Shown here piece by piece: positions 18,116-27,374 of a stretch of DNA of 64,000 nucleotides (positions are counted from its first letter, which is position 1; each line of letters begins with the position of its first letter). The DNA is from Gaoshiqia hydrogeniformans (GTDB taxonomy: Bacteria; Bacteroidota; Bacteroidia; Bacteroidales; Prolixibacteraceae), in contig NZ_CP186334.1 of the NCBI RefSeq assembly GCF_049347105.1, positions 2,046,001 through 2,110,000 on the forward strand, in the 5' to 3' direction. Under the pieces are notes generated by a model that was not told the DNA's origin, did not search any database, and was given only the letters and a program-made list of their open reading frames with translations. The position numbers and the translations under genes were made by a program.

Positions 18116-18744
18116 TGCAGCGGTTCGATCCCAGAATACGGTTACCTCAGTTCCTGACCCGGTATTTTCCCGGGGCCATCTGGCGGATACCCTCAGCCGG
18201 GAATCAGGTTTTTCTGACATTTGATGACGGGCCTGTGCCTGAAGTCACCCCCTGGGTGCTCGATCTGCTGAAAAAAGAACAAATTAAAGCCTGTTTTTTT
18301 TGCGTGGGCGAAAATGTGATGAAATATCCCGAAATTTACCGTCGTATCCTGGAAGAAGGACACCGGACCGGAAACCATACCTTTAACCATTTACAAGGGT
18401 TAAAAACCCCCGATGCCGATTACCTCAGGAACGTGGAGAAGGCTGCCGGCTATATTGATTCCCGTTTTTTCAGGCCGCCGCACGGCTGGATGAAACGTTC
18501 GCAGTTCAGGCAGCTTAGCAAACAGTACCAGGTGGTGATGTGGGATCTGATCAGCAGGGATTACCGTAAAGATTTAACCCCTGAGGCAGTGGTCCGGAAT
18601 GTGACGAACTTTGTCAGGCCCGGGTCGGTAATTATTTTTCATGATTCATACAAGGCCAAAACAAACCTGTATCCTGCCTTGCCGGAGGTGATCCGGAGAT
18701 TGAAAATGAAAGGATATCAATTCGGCGATTGGGCTCAGGTGTGA
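18115..18744 (+). CDS. Polysaccharide deacetylase (NodB) family protein
   Basis: 209-residue NodB-homology enzyme of carbohydrate esterase family 4. Motif 1 TFDDGP supplies the catalytic base and a metal aspartate. HTFNH supplies the metal histidines (HxxxH). RPPHGW is motif 3 and DLISRDY motif 4. No signal peptide is visible, unusual if it acts on wall polymers, so it may act on lipid-linked or cytoplasmic sugars. It is coupled to the DUF2723 gene by a one-base overlap. Substrate unknown. Confidence 0.9.
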   Translation: MQRFDPRIRLPQFLTRYFPGAIWRIPSAGNQVFLTFDDGPVPEVTPWVLDLLKKEQIKACFFCVGENVMKYPEIYRRILEEGHRTGNHTFNHLQGLKTPDADYLRNVEKAAGYIDSRFFRPPHGWMKRSQFRQLSKQYQVVMWDLISRDYRKDLTPEAVVRNVTNFVRPGSVIIFHDSYKAKTNLYPALPEVIRRLKMKGYQFGDWAQV

Positions 18745-18815
18745 GATCGGGAATAACAACGGAAGAAAGAAAAAGACGATCATAAAGCGGGAATAGCTAA
18801 AAAATACAGACGATC

Positions 18816-20087
18816 ATGTTAAATATACTTGTTGTAGGTTCGGGTGGAAGGGAACATGCGATGGCATGGAGAATCAAACAATCCCCCAAGGTAAATCAGT
18901 TGTTTATTGCACCCGGTAATGCCGGTACGGCCTTGGTGGGCGAGAATATCCCTGTTGGTGTTTCCGATTTTGAAGGCCTGAAAAAGGTGGTACTCGAAAA
19001 GAAGATTGACCTGGTACTGGTTGGCCCGGAAGTTCCGCTGGTGGAAGGAATACATGATTTTTTTCGGGCCGATGCCGGTCTGAAACAAGTGAAAGTGGTA
19101 GGACCGACAAAAGAAGGGGCGCAATTGGAAGGAAGCAAAGACTTTGCCAAAGCTTTTATGCAGCGTCATGCCATCCCGACTGCCGGATACCTGACAGTCT
19201 CGACAGATAATTTGCAGGAAGGTCTTGATTTTCTGGCCAGCCTGAAAGCGCCCTACGTGCTGAAAGCAGATGGCTTGGCTGCCGGCAAAGGTGTTCTGAT
19301 TATCGATCGTTTGGACGAAGCGCAGGCCTCGCTGAAAGAAATGCTGGACGGGCAATTCGGAGCAGCCAGCAGCAAAGTGGTCATCGAAGAATTTCTCTCG
19401 GGCATCGAGCTTTCGGTATTTGCGATCACCGATGGGAAAAATTACCGCATATTGCCCGAAGCCAAAGATTACAAACGGATTGGCGAAGGCGACACGGGTT
19501 TGAATACCGGCGGCATGGGAGCCATCAGCCCGGTTCCGTTTGCTGATCACGCATTCATGAAAAAAGTGGAAGACCGGATCATTAAACCGACGGTTGACGG
19601 GCTTCAAAAAGACGGGATCCCGTACAACGGTTTTATCTTTTTCGGGTTAATCAACTGCGGAGGCGAACCTTATGTCATCGAATACAATGTGCGGATGGGT
19701 GATCCTGAAACCGAAGCTGTGATGTTGCGTATAAAATCGGATTTTGTTGATCTGCTGATCGCTGCTGCCGATGGTACGATGGACTCGCAACGCATCGAAA
19801 TAGACGAACGTTCGGCTGTTACCGTGATGCTGGTCTCGGGCGGTTACCCGGGCGATTATAAAAAAGGGATCCCGATGAGCGGATTTGAAGAAACGGAAAA
19901 CAGTTACCTTTTTCATGCCGGCACCAGGCAAAGTGGCGGGGAAATAGTCACCGACGGAGGCCGGGTATTGGCGGTCAGTTCATACGGAGCCCGGATGCAG
20001 GAGGCGCTGGCTCAATCGTATGCCAATGCGGCGAAAATCAAATACGAGGGCAAATATTACCGGAAAGACCTGGGTTTTGATTTGTAA
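18816..20087 (+). CDS. purD: Phosphoribosylamine-glycine ligase
   Basis: Second step of de novo purine synthesis, joining glycine to phosphoribosylamine with ATP. At 423 residues it has the normal length. An N-terminal domain (LVVGSGGREHAMAWRI), an ATP-grasp domain (LKADGLAAGKGV; GMGAISPVP) and C-terminal RMGDPETEAVM are all present. It starts 71 bp after the deacetylase and 80 bp before the DUF6427 gene on the same strand. Confidence 0.97.
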   Translation: MLNILVVGSGGREHAMAWRIKQSPKVNQLFIAPGNAGTALVGENIPVGVSDFEGLKKVVLEKKIDLVLVGPEVPLVEGIHDFFRADAGLKQVKVVGPTKEGAQLEGSKDFAKAFMQRHAIPTAGYLTVSTDNLQEGLDFLASLKAPYVLKADGLAAGKGVLIIDRLDEAQASLKEMLDGQFGAASSKVVIEEFLSGIELSVFAITDGKNYRILPEAKDYKRIGEGDTGLNTGGMGAISPVPFADHAFMKKVEDRIIKPTVDGLQKDGIPYNGFIFFGLINCGGEPYVIEYNVRMGDPETEAVMLRIKSDFVDLLIAAADGTMDSQRIEIDERSAVTVMLVSGGYPGDYKKGIPMSGFEETENSYLFHAGTRQSGGEIVTDGGRVLAVSSYGARMQEALAQSYANAAKIKYEGKYYRKDLGFDL

Positions 20088-20167
20088 ACTGCCGGGGAAG
20101 CTGTCGAAAACGGCTTTGTCGTCTGCTGAAACAATTGATAGTTACAAAATACCTTTGAATTGAAAAA

Positions 20168-21151
20168 ATGATACTCAGGTTTCTCAAAAGCAATCAGGCT
20201 TATCATTTTATTCTGATCCCGCTGGTGACGCTGGCTTTGTGGACAGCTTCCCTAATCCGTCCCGAGCTGTACCCCTATTTCGGTGGCGAAGCAGAGATGT
20301 TGCTTTACAAGCCGCTGCAGGAGCTGTTAGCCGGATCCGCCCTGGTTAGCTCAACCCTGGCGGCTGCCCTGGCAGTTTTATTGTCTTTTGTTATTTTACG
20401 TCTGAATACTGCCTACGCCTGTATCCGTATCCGGACATTTTTGCCATCCAACATTTTCATTCTCATCATCGGGGGGCTGTATACCATGCACCACCTGCAT
20501 CCGGTTTATTTCGGGGCCTTGTTCCTGATGCTTTGTATCGACCGAATTTTCGATGCTTACGAAAGCCCGGGCATTCATTCCAACGCGTTCGATGCCGGTT
20601 TTTTCATCGGCTTGGGCTCGTTGTTTTATTTCAACCTGGTTTTTTACTTTCCGGCCATCTGGATTGGTTTTATCCTGATCCGTAAAAGTCCGCAATGGCG
20701 TAATTTTGCCTTACCGTTGATTGGCTTGCTTTTGCCCTGGCTATTTGGCTTTTCGTACTATTTTCTGACCGATCGTACGGAAGAAATGCTGATCACGGTT
20801 AGCCGGAACATCCTTACGCCAAACAACGATTTATTCCGGAACATCCACATGCAGATATTTGCCGGTTTTTTGGCCTTTTTGACCTTACTGGGCAGTTTTT
20901 TCCTGATCGGCCGCCTGGGCGAGAAGAAAATCAGCAGCCGGAAGTACTTTCAGATCCTGTTTGTTGTATTTGCCATATCGGTTGCCCTGTTGGTTGTTGT
21001 ACCCGCGGTATCGCTCGAGGTTTTTGTCCTGATGGCCATCCCGCTTGCATTTCTGATCTCCAATTACCTGATTTTTATGCGAAGCGGGTTCTGGGCTAAC
21101 CTGTTTCTCTATCTGCTTATCGGATTGGTCATTTACCTTCAGTTTGTTTAA
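20168..21151 (+). CDS. DUF6427-family integral membrane protein
   Basis: 327 residues, almost entirely hydrophobic, with about nine membrane helices and a conserved-looking first segment (MILRFLKSNQAYHF). I place it in DUF6427, a Bacteroidota-specific family of unknown function, from memory of its neighbourhood and opening residues. It abuts the carbamoyltransferase gene with no gap. A function in envelope sugar or lipid handling would fit the neighbours but is a guess. Confidence 0.75.
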   Translation: MILRFLKSNQAYHFILIPLVTLALWTASLIRPELYPYFGGEAEMLLYKPLQELLAGSALVSSTLAAALAVLLSFVILRLNTAYACIRIRTFLPSNIFILIIGGLYTMHHLHPVYFGALFLMLCIDRIFDAYESPGIHSNAFDAGFFIGLGSLFYFNLVFYFPAIWIGFILIRKSPQWRNFALPLIGLLLPWLFGFSYYFLTDRTEEMLITVSRNILTPNNDLFRNIHMQIFAGFLAFLTLLGSFFLIGRLGEKKISSRKYFQILFVVFAISVALLVVVPAVSLEVFVLMAIPLAFLISNYLIFMRSGFWANLFLYLLIGLVIYLQFV

Positions 21152-22801
21152 ATGAATCCCGAAAAGGCAACATTGGCAATTTACGGCATTCAGGACCGCG
21201 ACGAATATGAACATCCTTTTTATGTGCACGACCATAACTTGTGCATCATGCAGAACGGGCAGGTGAGAAAATTTCTCCAGCTCGAACGGATTACCCGGCA
21301 GAAACGGGATAACCGCTTACACGAAAAGTTGCCCGCAATCCTGAAAGAAAGTAAACTGCTGGGCGAAGAATTCGACCTGGTGTTTGTAGATAATGTTGTT
21401 GGCCGTACCTTTCTGACCAGGCAGGGAAACGTCCGTTTTGAGGCCCCGCTGACCCGCCTGCTGGCAACTGGTCCGGAAGAAGGCGACTGCTGGTGGTTTG
21501 GCCGGAAAACAGTAGCCTGGGTATTAAACCACGAGTTGGCGCACATCTTTAGTTGTGTGCCGTTTTTTGGAATGTTCAAGCCAAACAGCCTGTTGGTGCA
21601 TTTTGACGGGGGCGCCAGTAAAAGTAATTTTTCGGCCTGGCTGTTTAAAAACGGGAAATTGATCAGGCATTCCGCTCACTGGGATTATCGGTACCTGACT
21701 TCTGTTTTCAACGCCAACGCGCTGGTTTTTTCGGTAATCGGCGCCAAACTGAGCGAGCAAAACAGTGTTCCCGGGAAAATGATGGGCCTTGCAGGGCACG
21801 GCGACTACAGGCCCGAACTTGAACGTTGGCTGAAGGAACACGACTTCTTCGAAAACATCTGGCACAACAAGTCGGCTTTTTTCAAACAGGTGAAAAAAGA
21901 CTGGAACATCGATTTGAAGTCCTTCAACCAAAAGCACCCCTTTATACTTGATTGTATGGCTACGCTGCATGAGCTTTTTGTGCGCGAAACGGTTTTTGCC
22001 CTGAAAAAAATGCAGCAGCAAACGCTGAGCCGGAATCTCTATTATACCGGTGGTTGCGCGTTGAACATTGCGGCGAATACCCGACTGATAGACAGCCGCT
22101 TATTTGACGAGGTGTACATCCCTCCCTGTACGGAAGATTCCGGTCTGGCGCTTGGCGCCGCAGCCTTTGTCGAATGGAAAAAACATGGCGGGCTCAACCT
22201 GCACACTCCCTTTCTGAATAATTGGGATCTGGAGGAAACGGATTTCGACTATACAAAAGAAGATGTGAACCAGGCGGCCCGGCTTCTGGTTGAGGGAAAG
22301 GTGCTGGGCCTTTGTAACGGACCGGGCGAAGCGGGCCCCCGCGCCCTGGGCAACCGCAGCATGTTGTGCCTGGCCAATGACAAAATGCTGGCACACAAAA
22401 TAAGTATGAAACACAAGGAACGCGAGTGGTACCGTCCTGTAGCTCCCGTGATGCTCGAAAAAAATACCTCCTGGTTTACCGGACAAAAAACCATCCATCC
22501 GCTGAGCCAATACATGTTGCTCCAGTTTGATGTGCTTCCGGAAAGAAAACAGGAACTGGCCGGAGCAGTTCATGCCGACGGCACTTCACGGATTCAAACC
22601 CTTTTCACGCGCGGACAAAATCCTTATCTGTGGGACTTGCTTTGTCTGCTTGATGAAAAATATAAAATCAAAGCATTGATCAATACTTCCTTTAACAGCA
22701 AAGGAGAACCGATCGTCCATACGGCAACCGATGCCTGGAACTCCGCCCGGAAAATGGGAATCGACGGTTTGGTGATAAACGGTAAATTGCAGGACTTTTG
22801 A
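21152..22801 (+). CDS. NodU/CmcH-family carbamoyltransferase
   Basis: 549-residue O-carbamoyltransferase, which moves a carbamoyl group from carbamoyl phosphate via carbamoyl-AMP to a hydroxyl, often on a sugar or natural product. The N-terminal Kae1-like domain has NHELAH, the metal-binding histidines, and VHFDGGASKSNF. The C-terminal domain has GPRALGNRS and REWYRPVAPV, the family's most conserved strings. The start directly abuts the DUF6427 stop, so the two are co-translated. The acceptor is unknown; with a glycosyltransferase and deacetylase upstream, a cell-surface glycan is plausible. Confidence 0.93.
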   Translation: MNPEKATLAIYGIQDRDEYEHPFYVHDHNLCIMQNGQVRKFLQLERITRQKRDNRLHEKLPAILKESKLLGEEFDLVFVDNVVGRTFLTRQGNVRFEAPLTRLLATGPEEGDCWWFGRKTVAWVLNHELAHIFSCVPFFGMFKPNSLLVHFDGGASKSNFSAWLFKNGKLIRHSAHWDYRYLTSVFNANALVFSVIGAKLSEQNSVPGKMMGLAGHGDYRPELERWLKEHDFFENIWHNKSAFFKQVKKDWNIDLKSFNQKHPFILDCMATLHELFVRETVFALKKMQQQTLSRNLYYTGGCALNIAANTRLIDSRLFDEVYIPPCTEDSGLALGAAAFVEWKKHGGLNLHTPFLNNWDLEETDFDYTKEDVNQAARLLVEGKVLGLCNGPGEAGPRALGNRSMLCLANDKMLAHKISMKHKEREWYRPVAPVMLEKNTSWFTGQKTIHPLSQYMLLQFDVLPERKQELAGAVHADGTSRIQTLFTRGQNPYLWDLLCLLDEKYKIKALINTSFNSKGEPIVHTATDAWNSARKMGIDGLVINGKLQDF

Positions 22802-22858
22802 CGATATTGTTTATCTGCCGTCCGAACTGAAAAGACGATTAAAATCTGACGATTTAAC

Positions 22859-22866
22859 TACATTTG
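22859..22866 (+). promoter_or_regulatory. -7 box TACATTTG upstream of aspartate kinase
   Basis: Exact match to TAnnTTTG, 67 bp before the aspartate kinase ATG and 57 bp after the carbamoyltransferase stop. No convincing -33 element. Confidence 0.5.
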
Positions 22867-22933
22867 CATTGGAATAAAATAAGGGGAACCGTAAAAATTA
22901 TCTATTTTCAGTTAAATTTTAATTGGTTAAAGG

Positions 22934-24181
22934 ATGAAAATATTCAAGTTTGGAGGCGCTTCCGTCAGTTCGGCGCCGGCGATTCATAATGTTGCGGCAA
23001 TTATCGATATGTACCCGGGCAAAAAAGTGATTGTTGTTTCTGCCATGGGAAATACCACCAACGAGTTGGAGGACCTGGTCAGGAGCTATTTCAAAAAAGA
23101 CCATAAAGCAGCTGCGATCCTAAACCGGATAAAAGAATATCACGATCAGATTATACGCGAACTGGGGCTGGAGGAAAGCAGCCTGGAAAAGGTACGCGAA
23201 CTGTTTGATACGCTGAAAGGACGCCTGGAACGCACCCCCTCGCTTCAGTTCGATTACGAATACGACCAGTTGGTTTGTTTTGGCGAACTGATTTCGACAG
23301 CCATTGTTTCGGCATTTCTGAACCAAAATGGACAAAAAAATAAGTGGGTGGATATCCGGGAGAGTTTGCGCACCGATGAAACCTACCGGGAGGCGATTAT
23401 CGACTGGAAATGGTCGGAGATGCTGATTAACAACCTGTTTCGGTTTGATGAGTGCGAATTGTACGTCACCCAGGGTTTTATCGGATCGACCACCACCAAC
23501 CAAACCACCACGCTGGGACGCGAAGGTTCCGACTTTACAGCAGCCATTCTGGGGAACTTGCTGAATGCCGAAAGTGTAACGATCTGGAAGAATGTGCCGG
23601 GAGTTTTAAATGCCGATCCGGTTGATTTTCCCGACACCGAAAAGCTGGAAGAACTTTCCTATAAAGAGGCGATCGAGTTGGCCTATTCCGGGGCAAAAGT
23701 AATTCACCCGAAAACAATAAAACCGTTACGAAACAAGAATATCCCCTTGTTTGTCCGCCCGTTCGACGACCCCGCACAGGCCGGCACGGTCATCCACGAA
23801 GTTGGACACCAGCTTGACCTGGTTCCGGTGTACATCCTGAAAAAGAAACAAGCCCTGATTACCCTGTCTCCCGACGATTTCTCCTTTATTGGCATTGATC
23901 TGCTTTCTGAAGTTTTCGCGTTGTTTAAAAACCGGCGTATCAAAGTAAACCTCATTCAGCAATCCGCCATCGACCTGTCGCTGTGTATCGATGAGCCGGA
24001 GGTGGGACTGGAATCGCTGGTAGTTGAGTTGGGTAAAAAATTTGATGTCAGGTACAACACTGGCTTACGGTTGGCAACCATCCGTTTTTATACCGATGAG
24101 GCTTTGCTGAAAATGAAAAACGGCCGTCAGATCTTCATGGAACAAAAAAGCCGCCGGACAGCCCGCTTGGTTTTGAAATAG
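22934..24181 (+). CDS. Aspartate kinase (monofunctional)
   Basis: 415-residue aspartokinase, first step of the Lys/Thr/Met pathway. The phosphate-binding opening KFGGAS, the catalytic TTLGREGSDFTAA and KNVPGVLNADP are present. The C-terminal ~110 residues form the ACT regulatory region, so allosteric feedback by an end product is likely. No fused homoserine dehydrogenase domain. It appears to be a single-gene transcript starting at the -7 box 67 bp upstream. Confidence 0.95.
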   Translation: MKIFKFGGASVSSAPAIHNVAAIIDMYPGKKVIVVSAMGNTTNELEDLVRSYFKKDHKAAAILNRIKEYHDQIIRELGLEESSLEKVRELFDTLKGRLERTPSLQFDYEYDQLVCFGELISTAIVSAFLNQNGQKNKWVDIRESLRTDETYREAIIDWKWSEMLINNLFRFDECELYVTQGFIGSTTTNQTTTLGREGSDFTAAILGNLLNAESVTIWKNVPGVLNADPVDFPDTEKLEELSYKEAIELAYSGAKVIHPKTIKPLRNKNIPLFVRPFDDPAQAGTVIHEVGHQLDLVPVYILKKKQALITLSPDDFSFIGIDLLSEVFALFKNRRIKVNLIQQSAIDLSLCIDEPEVGLESLVVELGKKFDVRYNTGLRLATIRFYTDEALLKMKNGRQIFMEQKSRRTARLVLK

Positions 24182-24309
24182 AACGAAGTATGCGCGACCG
24201 AATTACTATCGGTTTGTTATGTTCTGATTCAATCGTTTTGCTTAAATTGCATTAAATTTTAAGTGCTAAGGCATATTATTTTTATTGTATCTTCATAAAA
24301 TGAATCGTT

Positions 24310-24798
24310 ATGACACTTCCCGCCAGTAATTTGTACAAATTTTTTTCTGTTTTAGGATTGTTGATTTTTTTGTTTTGCGTATTTCTGCCGGCTTTTTACC
24401 TTGAATTGAACAGGCGCGATCTGAATGAAAGCCAGCGAAAGCTCGAATACCTGTCGCAGGAGCGGGAAGCCATGGTGGGAAAGATTAAAAGTTATGAGCT
24501 TAATATCAGTTCGGCCGATAGCCTGGAGGTGGAAGAAGCAAGGGCGGCTTATCCCCGGGAGCTGATTGATCAGTACCGGGATGAAATTGATCTGAGAACA
24601 CGCCAGATCAGGTTGGAAAACAATATTCTGGACGAACAGGAAGTGCGCGAAGAATACATCTGGTGGGGCATTCTTGGATTTTTCGTGTTAAGCCTTGCCT
24701 TGGTTGTTTACGGACTGATTGGCTGGCACCTGAGAATACAGCGACCGGTTAATATCCTGATGAAACGCAAAGTGGAGCAAAAATTACTTGGACAATAA
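24310..24798 (+). CDS. Small two-helix membrane protein with coiled coil
   Basis: 162 residues, not recognised. A membrane helix lies at about 10-30 and another at about 119-140. A charged, heptad-like coiled coil between them (QRKLEYLSQEREAMVGKIKS onward) would sit outside the cytoplasmic membrane. It is 14 bp before the HlyD-type adaptor gene and so almost certainly co-transcribed, suggesting a role with that exporter. TATCTTCA 11 bp before the start resembles a -7 box, but is too close to the ATG to be convincing. Confidence 0.75.
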   Translation: MTLPASNLYKFFSVLGLLIFLFCVFLPAFYLELNRRDLNESQRKLEYLSQEREAMVGKIKSYELNISSADSLEVEEARAAYPRELIDQYRDEIDLRTRQIRLENNILDEQEVREEYIWWGILGFFVLSLALVVYGLIGWHLRIQRPVNILMKRKVEQKLLGQ

Positions 24799-24812
24799 AA
24801 AACGACACCACC

Positions 24813-26108
24813 ATGCAGCAACGCCGGAAAAAGAAAAACAAATTATTACCCTTCCTGATCGGGGCGCTGATCATCCTGATGATCGTTCTGGTCGTTGGTA
24901 AGAAGAAAGGCTTGTTTGGAAAAGACGTCGAAGTAAAAGTATTGACCCAGGTTGTTGAAAGCCGCACGATTACCGAGCTGATTACCGCTAACGGGAAAGT
25001 ACAGCCAAAAACCGAGGTGAAAATCAGTCCGGATGTGTCGGGTGAGATTATTGAACTAAATGTGGAGGAAGGGGACGAAGTGGAGCAGGGGAAATTACTG
25101 GTCATCATCAAGCCCGATATGTACATTCAGGCGCTGAACCGGGCCCAGGCCAGCCTGAACTCGTCGAAAGCATACCTGGCCCAGGCTCAAGCACGCTTCA
25201 TTGAAAGTGAGCTGGCCTTTAAACGGGCAAACAGCCTGTTCGACCAGCAAGCCATTGCCCTGACAGATTTTGAAAGCGCCGAGGCTGCCTTCAAAGTGGC
25301 CGAAGCCGAGGTTCGGGGCGCCGAATTTTCGGTGAAATCGGCCGAAGCCTCGGTGGCCGAAGCCGAAGAACAGCTGGTTAAAACCAAAATTTATGCTCCC
25401 ATGAAAGGGACTGTTTCGCGCTTAAATGTGGAGAAAGGAGAGCGGGTTGTAGGGACCAACATGTATGCCGGTACCGAGATGATGGTTGTAGCCAACCTGA
25501 ACCAGATGGAGGTGAAGGTCGAAGTAAATGAAAACGACATTGTGAAGGTTTCGAAAAACGATACGGCCCTGGTTGAAGTAGATGCCTACCTGAAACGAAA
25601 ATTCAAAGGAATCGTTACCGAGATTGCCAACTCGGCCAATACCCTGGGTACAAGTTCCGACCAGGTGACCACCTTTAATGTGAAGGTCCTTCTGTTGGAA
25701 TCCTCTTACCGCGACTTGTCCGACAGTGCCGGAGTGAACCGTTACCCGTTCCGTCCGGGCATGTCAGCCACGGTGGATATTCAAACCGAAACCCGGAACG
25801 ATGTGATCTCTGTCCCGATCCAATCGGTTACCACCCGGCTGAAAGATGAAAAAGAGCAGGCAGAATCTGCGGCTTCGGCAAAAACCGAGGAAAAGGAGGA
25901 AATTGTATTTGTTGTGAGAGACGGACGCTCGTGGAAACGCCCGGTTGAAACCGGCATTCAGGATAATATGAATATTGAAATCGTCAAGGGTTTGCAGGCC
26001 GGCGACGAGATCATCACCGGACCATTTAGCATGATTAGCAGAACCTTGAAAGACAGCATGTTGGTAAAACCGGTTGATGAGAAAGAATTGTTTAAAGGGG
26101 GGAAATAA
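24813..26108 (+). CDS. HlyD/MacA-type periplasmic adaptor subunit
   Basis: 431-residue membrane-fusion protein bridging an inner-membrane pump to an outer-membrane channel. It has an N-terminal anchor helix (about 13-31), a biotinyl-lipoyl half motif VSGEIIELNVEEGDEV, an Ala/Glu-rich helical hairpin (about 110-185), a second lipoyl half (APMKGTVSRLNVEKGERV), a beta-barrel and a membrane-proximal domain. A Glu/Lys/Ala-rich insert sits near residues 347-365. A strong terminator follows, so no ABC (MacB-like) or RND partner is encoded with it here. Confidence 0.92.
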   Translation: MQQRRKKKNKLLPFLIGALIILMIVLVVGKKKGLFGKDVEVKVLTQVVESRTITELITANGKVQPKTEVKISPDVSGEIIELNVEEGDEVEQGKLLVIIKPDMYIQALNRAQASLNSSKAYLAQAQARFIESELAFKRANSLFDQQAIALTDFESAEAAFKVAEAEVRGAEFSVKSAEASVAEAEEQLVKTKIYAPMKGTVSRLNVEKGERVVGTNMYAGTEMMVVANLNQMEVKVEVNENDIVKVSKNDTALVEVDAYLKRKFKGIVTEIANSANTLGTSSDQVTTFNVKVLLLESSYRDLSDSAGVNRYPFRPGMSATVDIQTETRNDVISVPIQSVTTRLKDEKEQAESAASAKTEEKEEIVFVVRDGRSWKRPVETGIQDNMNIEIVKGLQAGDEIITGPFSMISRTLKDSMLVKPVDEKELFKGGK

Positions 26109-26127
26109 ACCTAGCGTATAAAAATAC

Positions 26128-26153
26128 AAAAGCCCCGGATCCGGGGCTTTTTT
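26128..26153. terminator. Strong bidirectional terminator
   Basis: An 18-bp perfect palindrome (AGCCCCGG-ATCC-type, 26131-26148) with A run before and T run after, 20 bp beyond the adaptor gene stop. It also abuts the stop codon of the convergent 63-residue gene, so it can end both transcripts. Confidence 0.9.
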
Positions 26154-26154
26154 G

Positions 26155-26346
26155 TTATGCAGCATGATGCGAAAAAACCTCATCAAGTACCTTGGGGTAC
26201 ATCTCTTTGAAGTTTTCGTTACACCACCTGATCAATGCATCGAGTTCGTTTGGTTCCATCCAGTTTACACACTTCATCAGCTCTTTTCGGAATAAATCGC
26301 GGTTGTAACTGACTTTTGGCAAGATTACTTTTGCGTACTCAATCAT
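26155..26346 (-). CDS. Conserved small protein (63 aa), unknown function
   Basis: 63 residues, beginning MIEYAKVILPKVSYNRDLFR and containing KCVNWM and WCNENF. The composition is soluble and helical, with no signal or membrane helix. I regard it as a real gene: I recall similar short proteins in Bacteroidota genomes, it has strong helical amphipathicity, and it ends exactly at a shared terminator. A function cannot be assigned. About 213 bp of sequence without evident features separates it from trpA. Confidence 0.75.
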   Translation of the reverse strand: MIEYAKVILPKVSYNRDLFRKELMKCVNWMEPNELDALIRWCNENFKEMYPKVLDEVFSHHAA

Positions 26347-26559
26347 GATTCTGAACTTTTAATTGTTACTTCTCTAAATTTAACAAACAGGGCAAACATT
26401 TGATGTGCTGAAAAATATAAGTTAACAAAGTTTAACAGCCGTGTTTCCATCTGTTTTGCTCTAATAAGCTACTTCTCAGGATGATCAGTAAGCGCGTGGT
26501 TTCACTTGTTATAAAACATTCGGGTTGACGAAACCTTGCCCAAAAGAACGGTTTAATGA

Positions 26560-27351
26560 TTAAGATGCGTTTAGAATATGATTAATAAAGTTTGAAACTT
26601 TCTCACTTAACGATGAATTTTCATCCAATGCTTTTACAAAGGCGCTGCCGATAATGGCTCCCTGGGCATATTTGCAGGCATTTGTAAAGGTTTCGTGGTT
26701 CGAAATTCCGAAACCGATCAGCCGCGGATTCTTCAGTTTCGTGTTTTGAATGCGCTCAAAATAGTCGAGGTGAAAATCGGAAACACGACTTTTTACCCCG
26801 GTGGTCGACGAACTGGAGACCATATAGATAAACCCGGTTGACGCTTCATCAATTTCCAGGAGACGTTTTTGGGATGTTTGCGGTGTGATCAGCAAAATGT
26901 GGTGCAGCCCGTAACGGTGAAATACCGGCTGATATTCTTCCTGATACACATCCGGCGGCAGATCCGGAAGGATGAGCCCGTCGATACCAACCTCGGCGCA
27001 TTTTTTACAAAAGTTTTCAACCCCAAACTGAATAACCGGGTTCAGGTAACCCATTAAAATGAGAGGGATCGCTACTTTTTCACGAATACCCTGTAACTGT
27101 TCAAACAGTTTTTTGATAGTCATCCCGTTGTTCAGCGAAACCAGGCTGCTGTGCTGAATGATCGGCCCGTCGGCTACCGGATCGGAAAAAGGCATGCCAA
27201 TCTCAATCAGGTCGACGCCGTTTCTGACCAATTCTTCGATGATCGAAACCGTGTCGTCCAGTTTCGGATAACCTGCCGTAAAGTAAACCGACAGGATATT
27301 TTCTTTTTTATTTTGAAATAGTTGGTTGATTCTGTTTTTCATGATAATCAA
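26560..27351 (-). CDS. trpA: Tryptophan synthase alpha subunit
   Basis: 263 residues; cleaves indole-3-glycerol phosphate to indole, passing it to TrpB through a tunnel. The signature LIEIGMPFSDPVADGPIIQ contains the catalytic acidic residues, and GFGISNHE is the phosphate-binding end. Last gene of the trp operon, 23 bp after trpB. A nearer ATG six bases in (MKNRINQLF) is an equally possible start. Confidence 0.97.
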   Translation of the reverse strand: MIIMKNRINQLFQNKKENILSVYFTAGYPKLDDTVSIIEELVRNGVDLIEIGMPFSDPVADGPIIQHSSLVSLNNGMTIKKLFEQLQGIREKVAIPLILMGYLNPVIQFGVENFCKKCAEVGIDGLILPDLPPDVYQEEYQPVFHRYGLHHILLITPQTSQKRLLEIDEASTGFIYMVSSSSTTGVKSRVSDFHLDYFERIQNTKLKNPRLIGFGISNHETFTNACKYAQGAIIGSAFVKALDENSSLSEKVSNFINHILNAS

Positions 27352-27374
27352 TTTAAGCCCTCGTTGATGAAGGA

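Noticed and set aside
18819..19607. 262-codon minus-strand frame opposite purD
   Set aside because: Covers purD exactly with no independent signal; purD is unambiguous.
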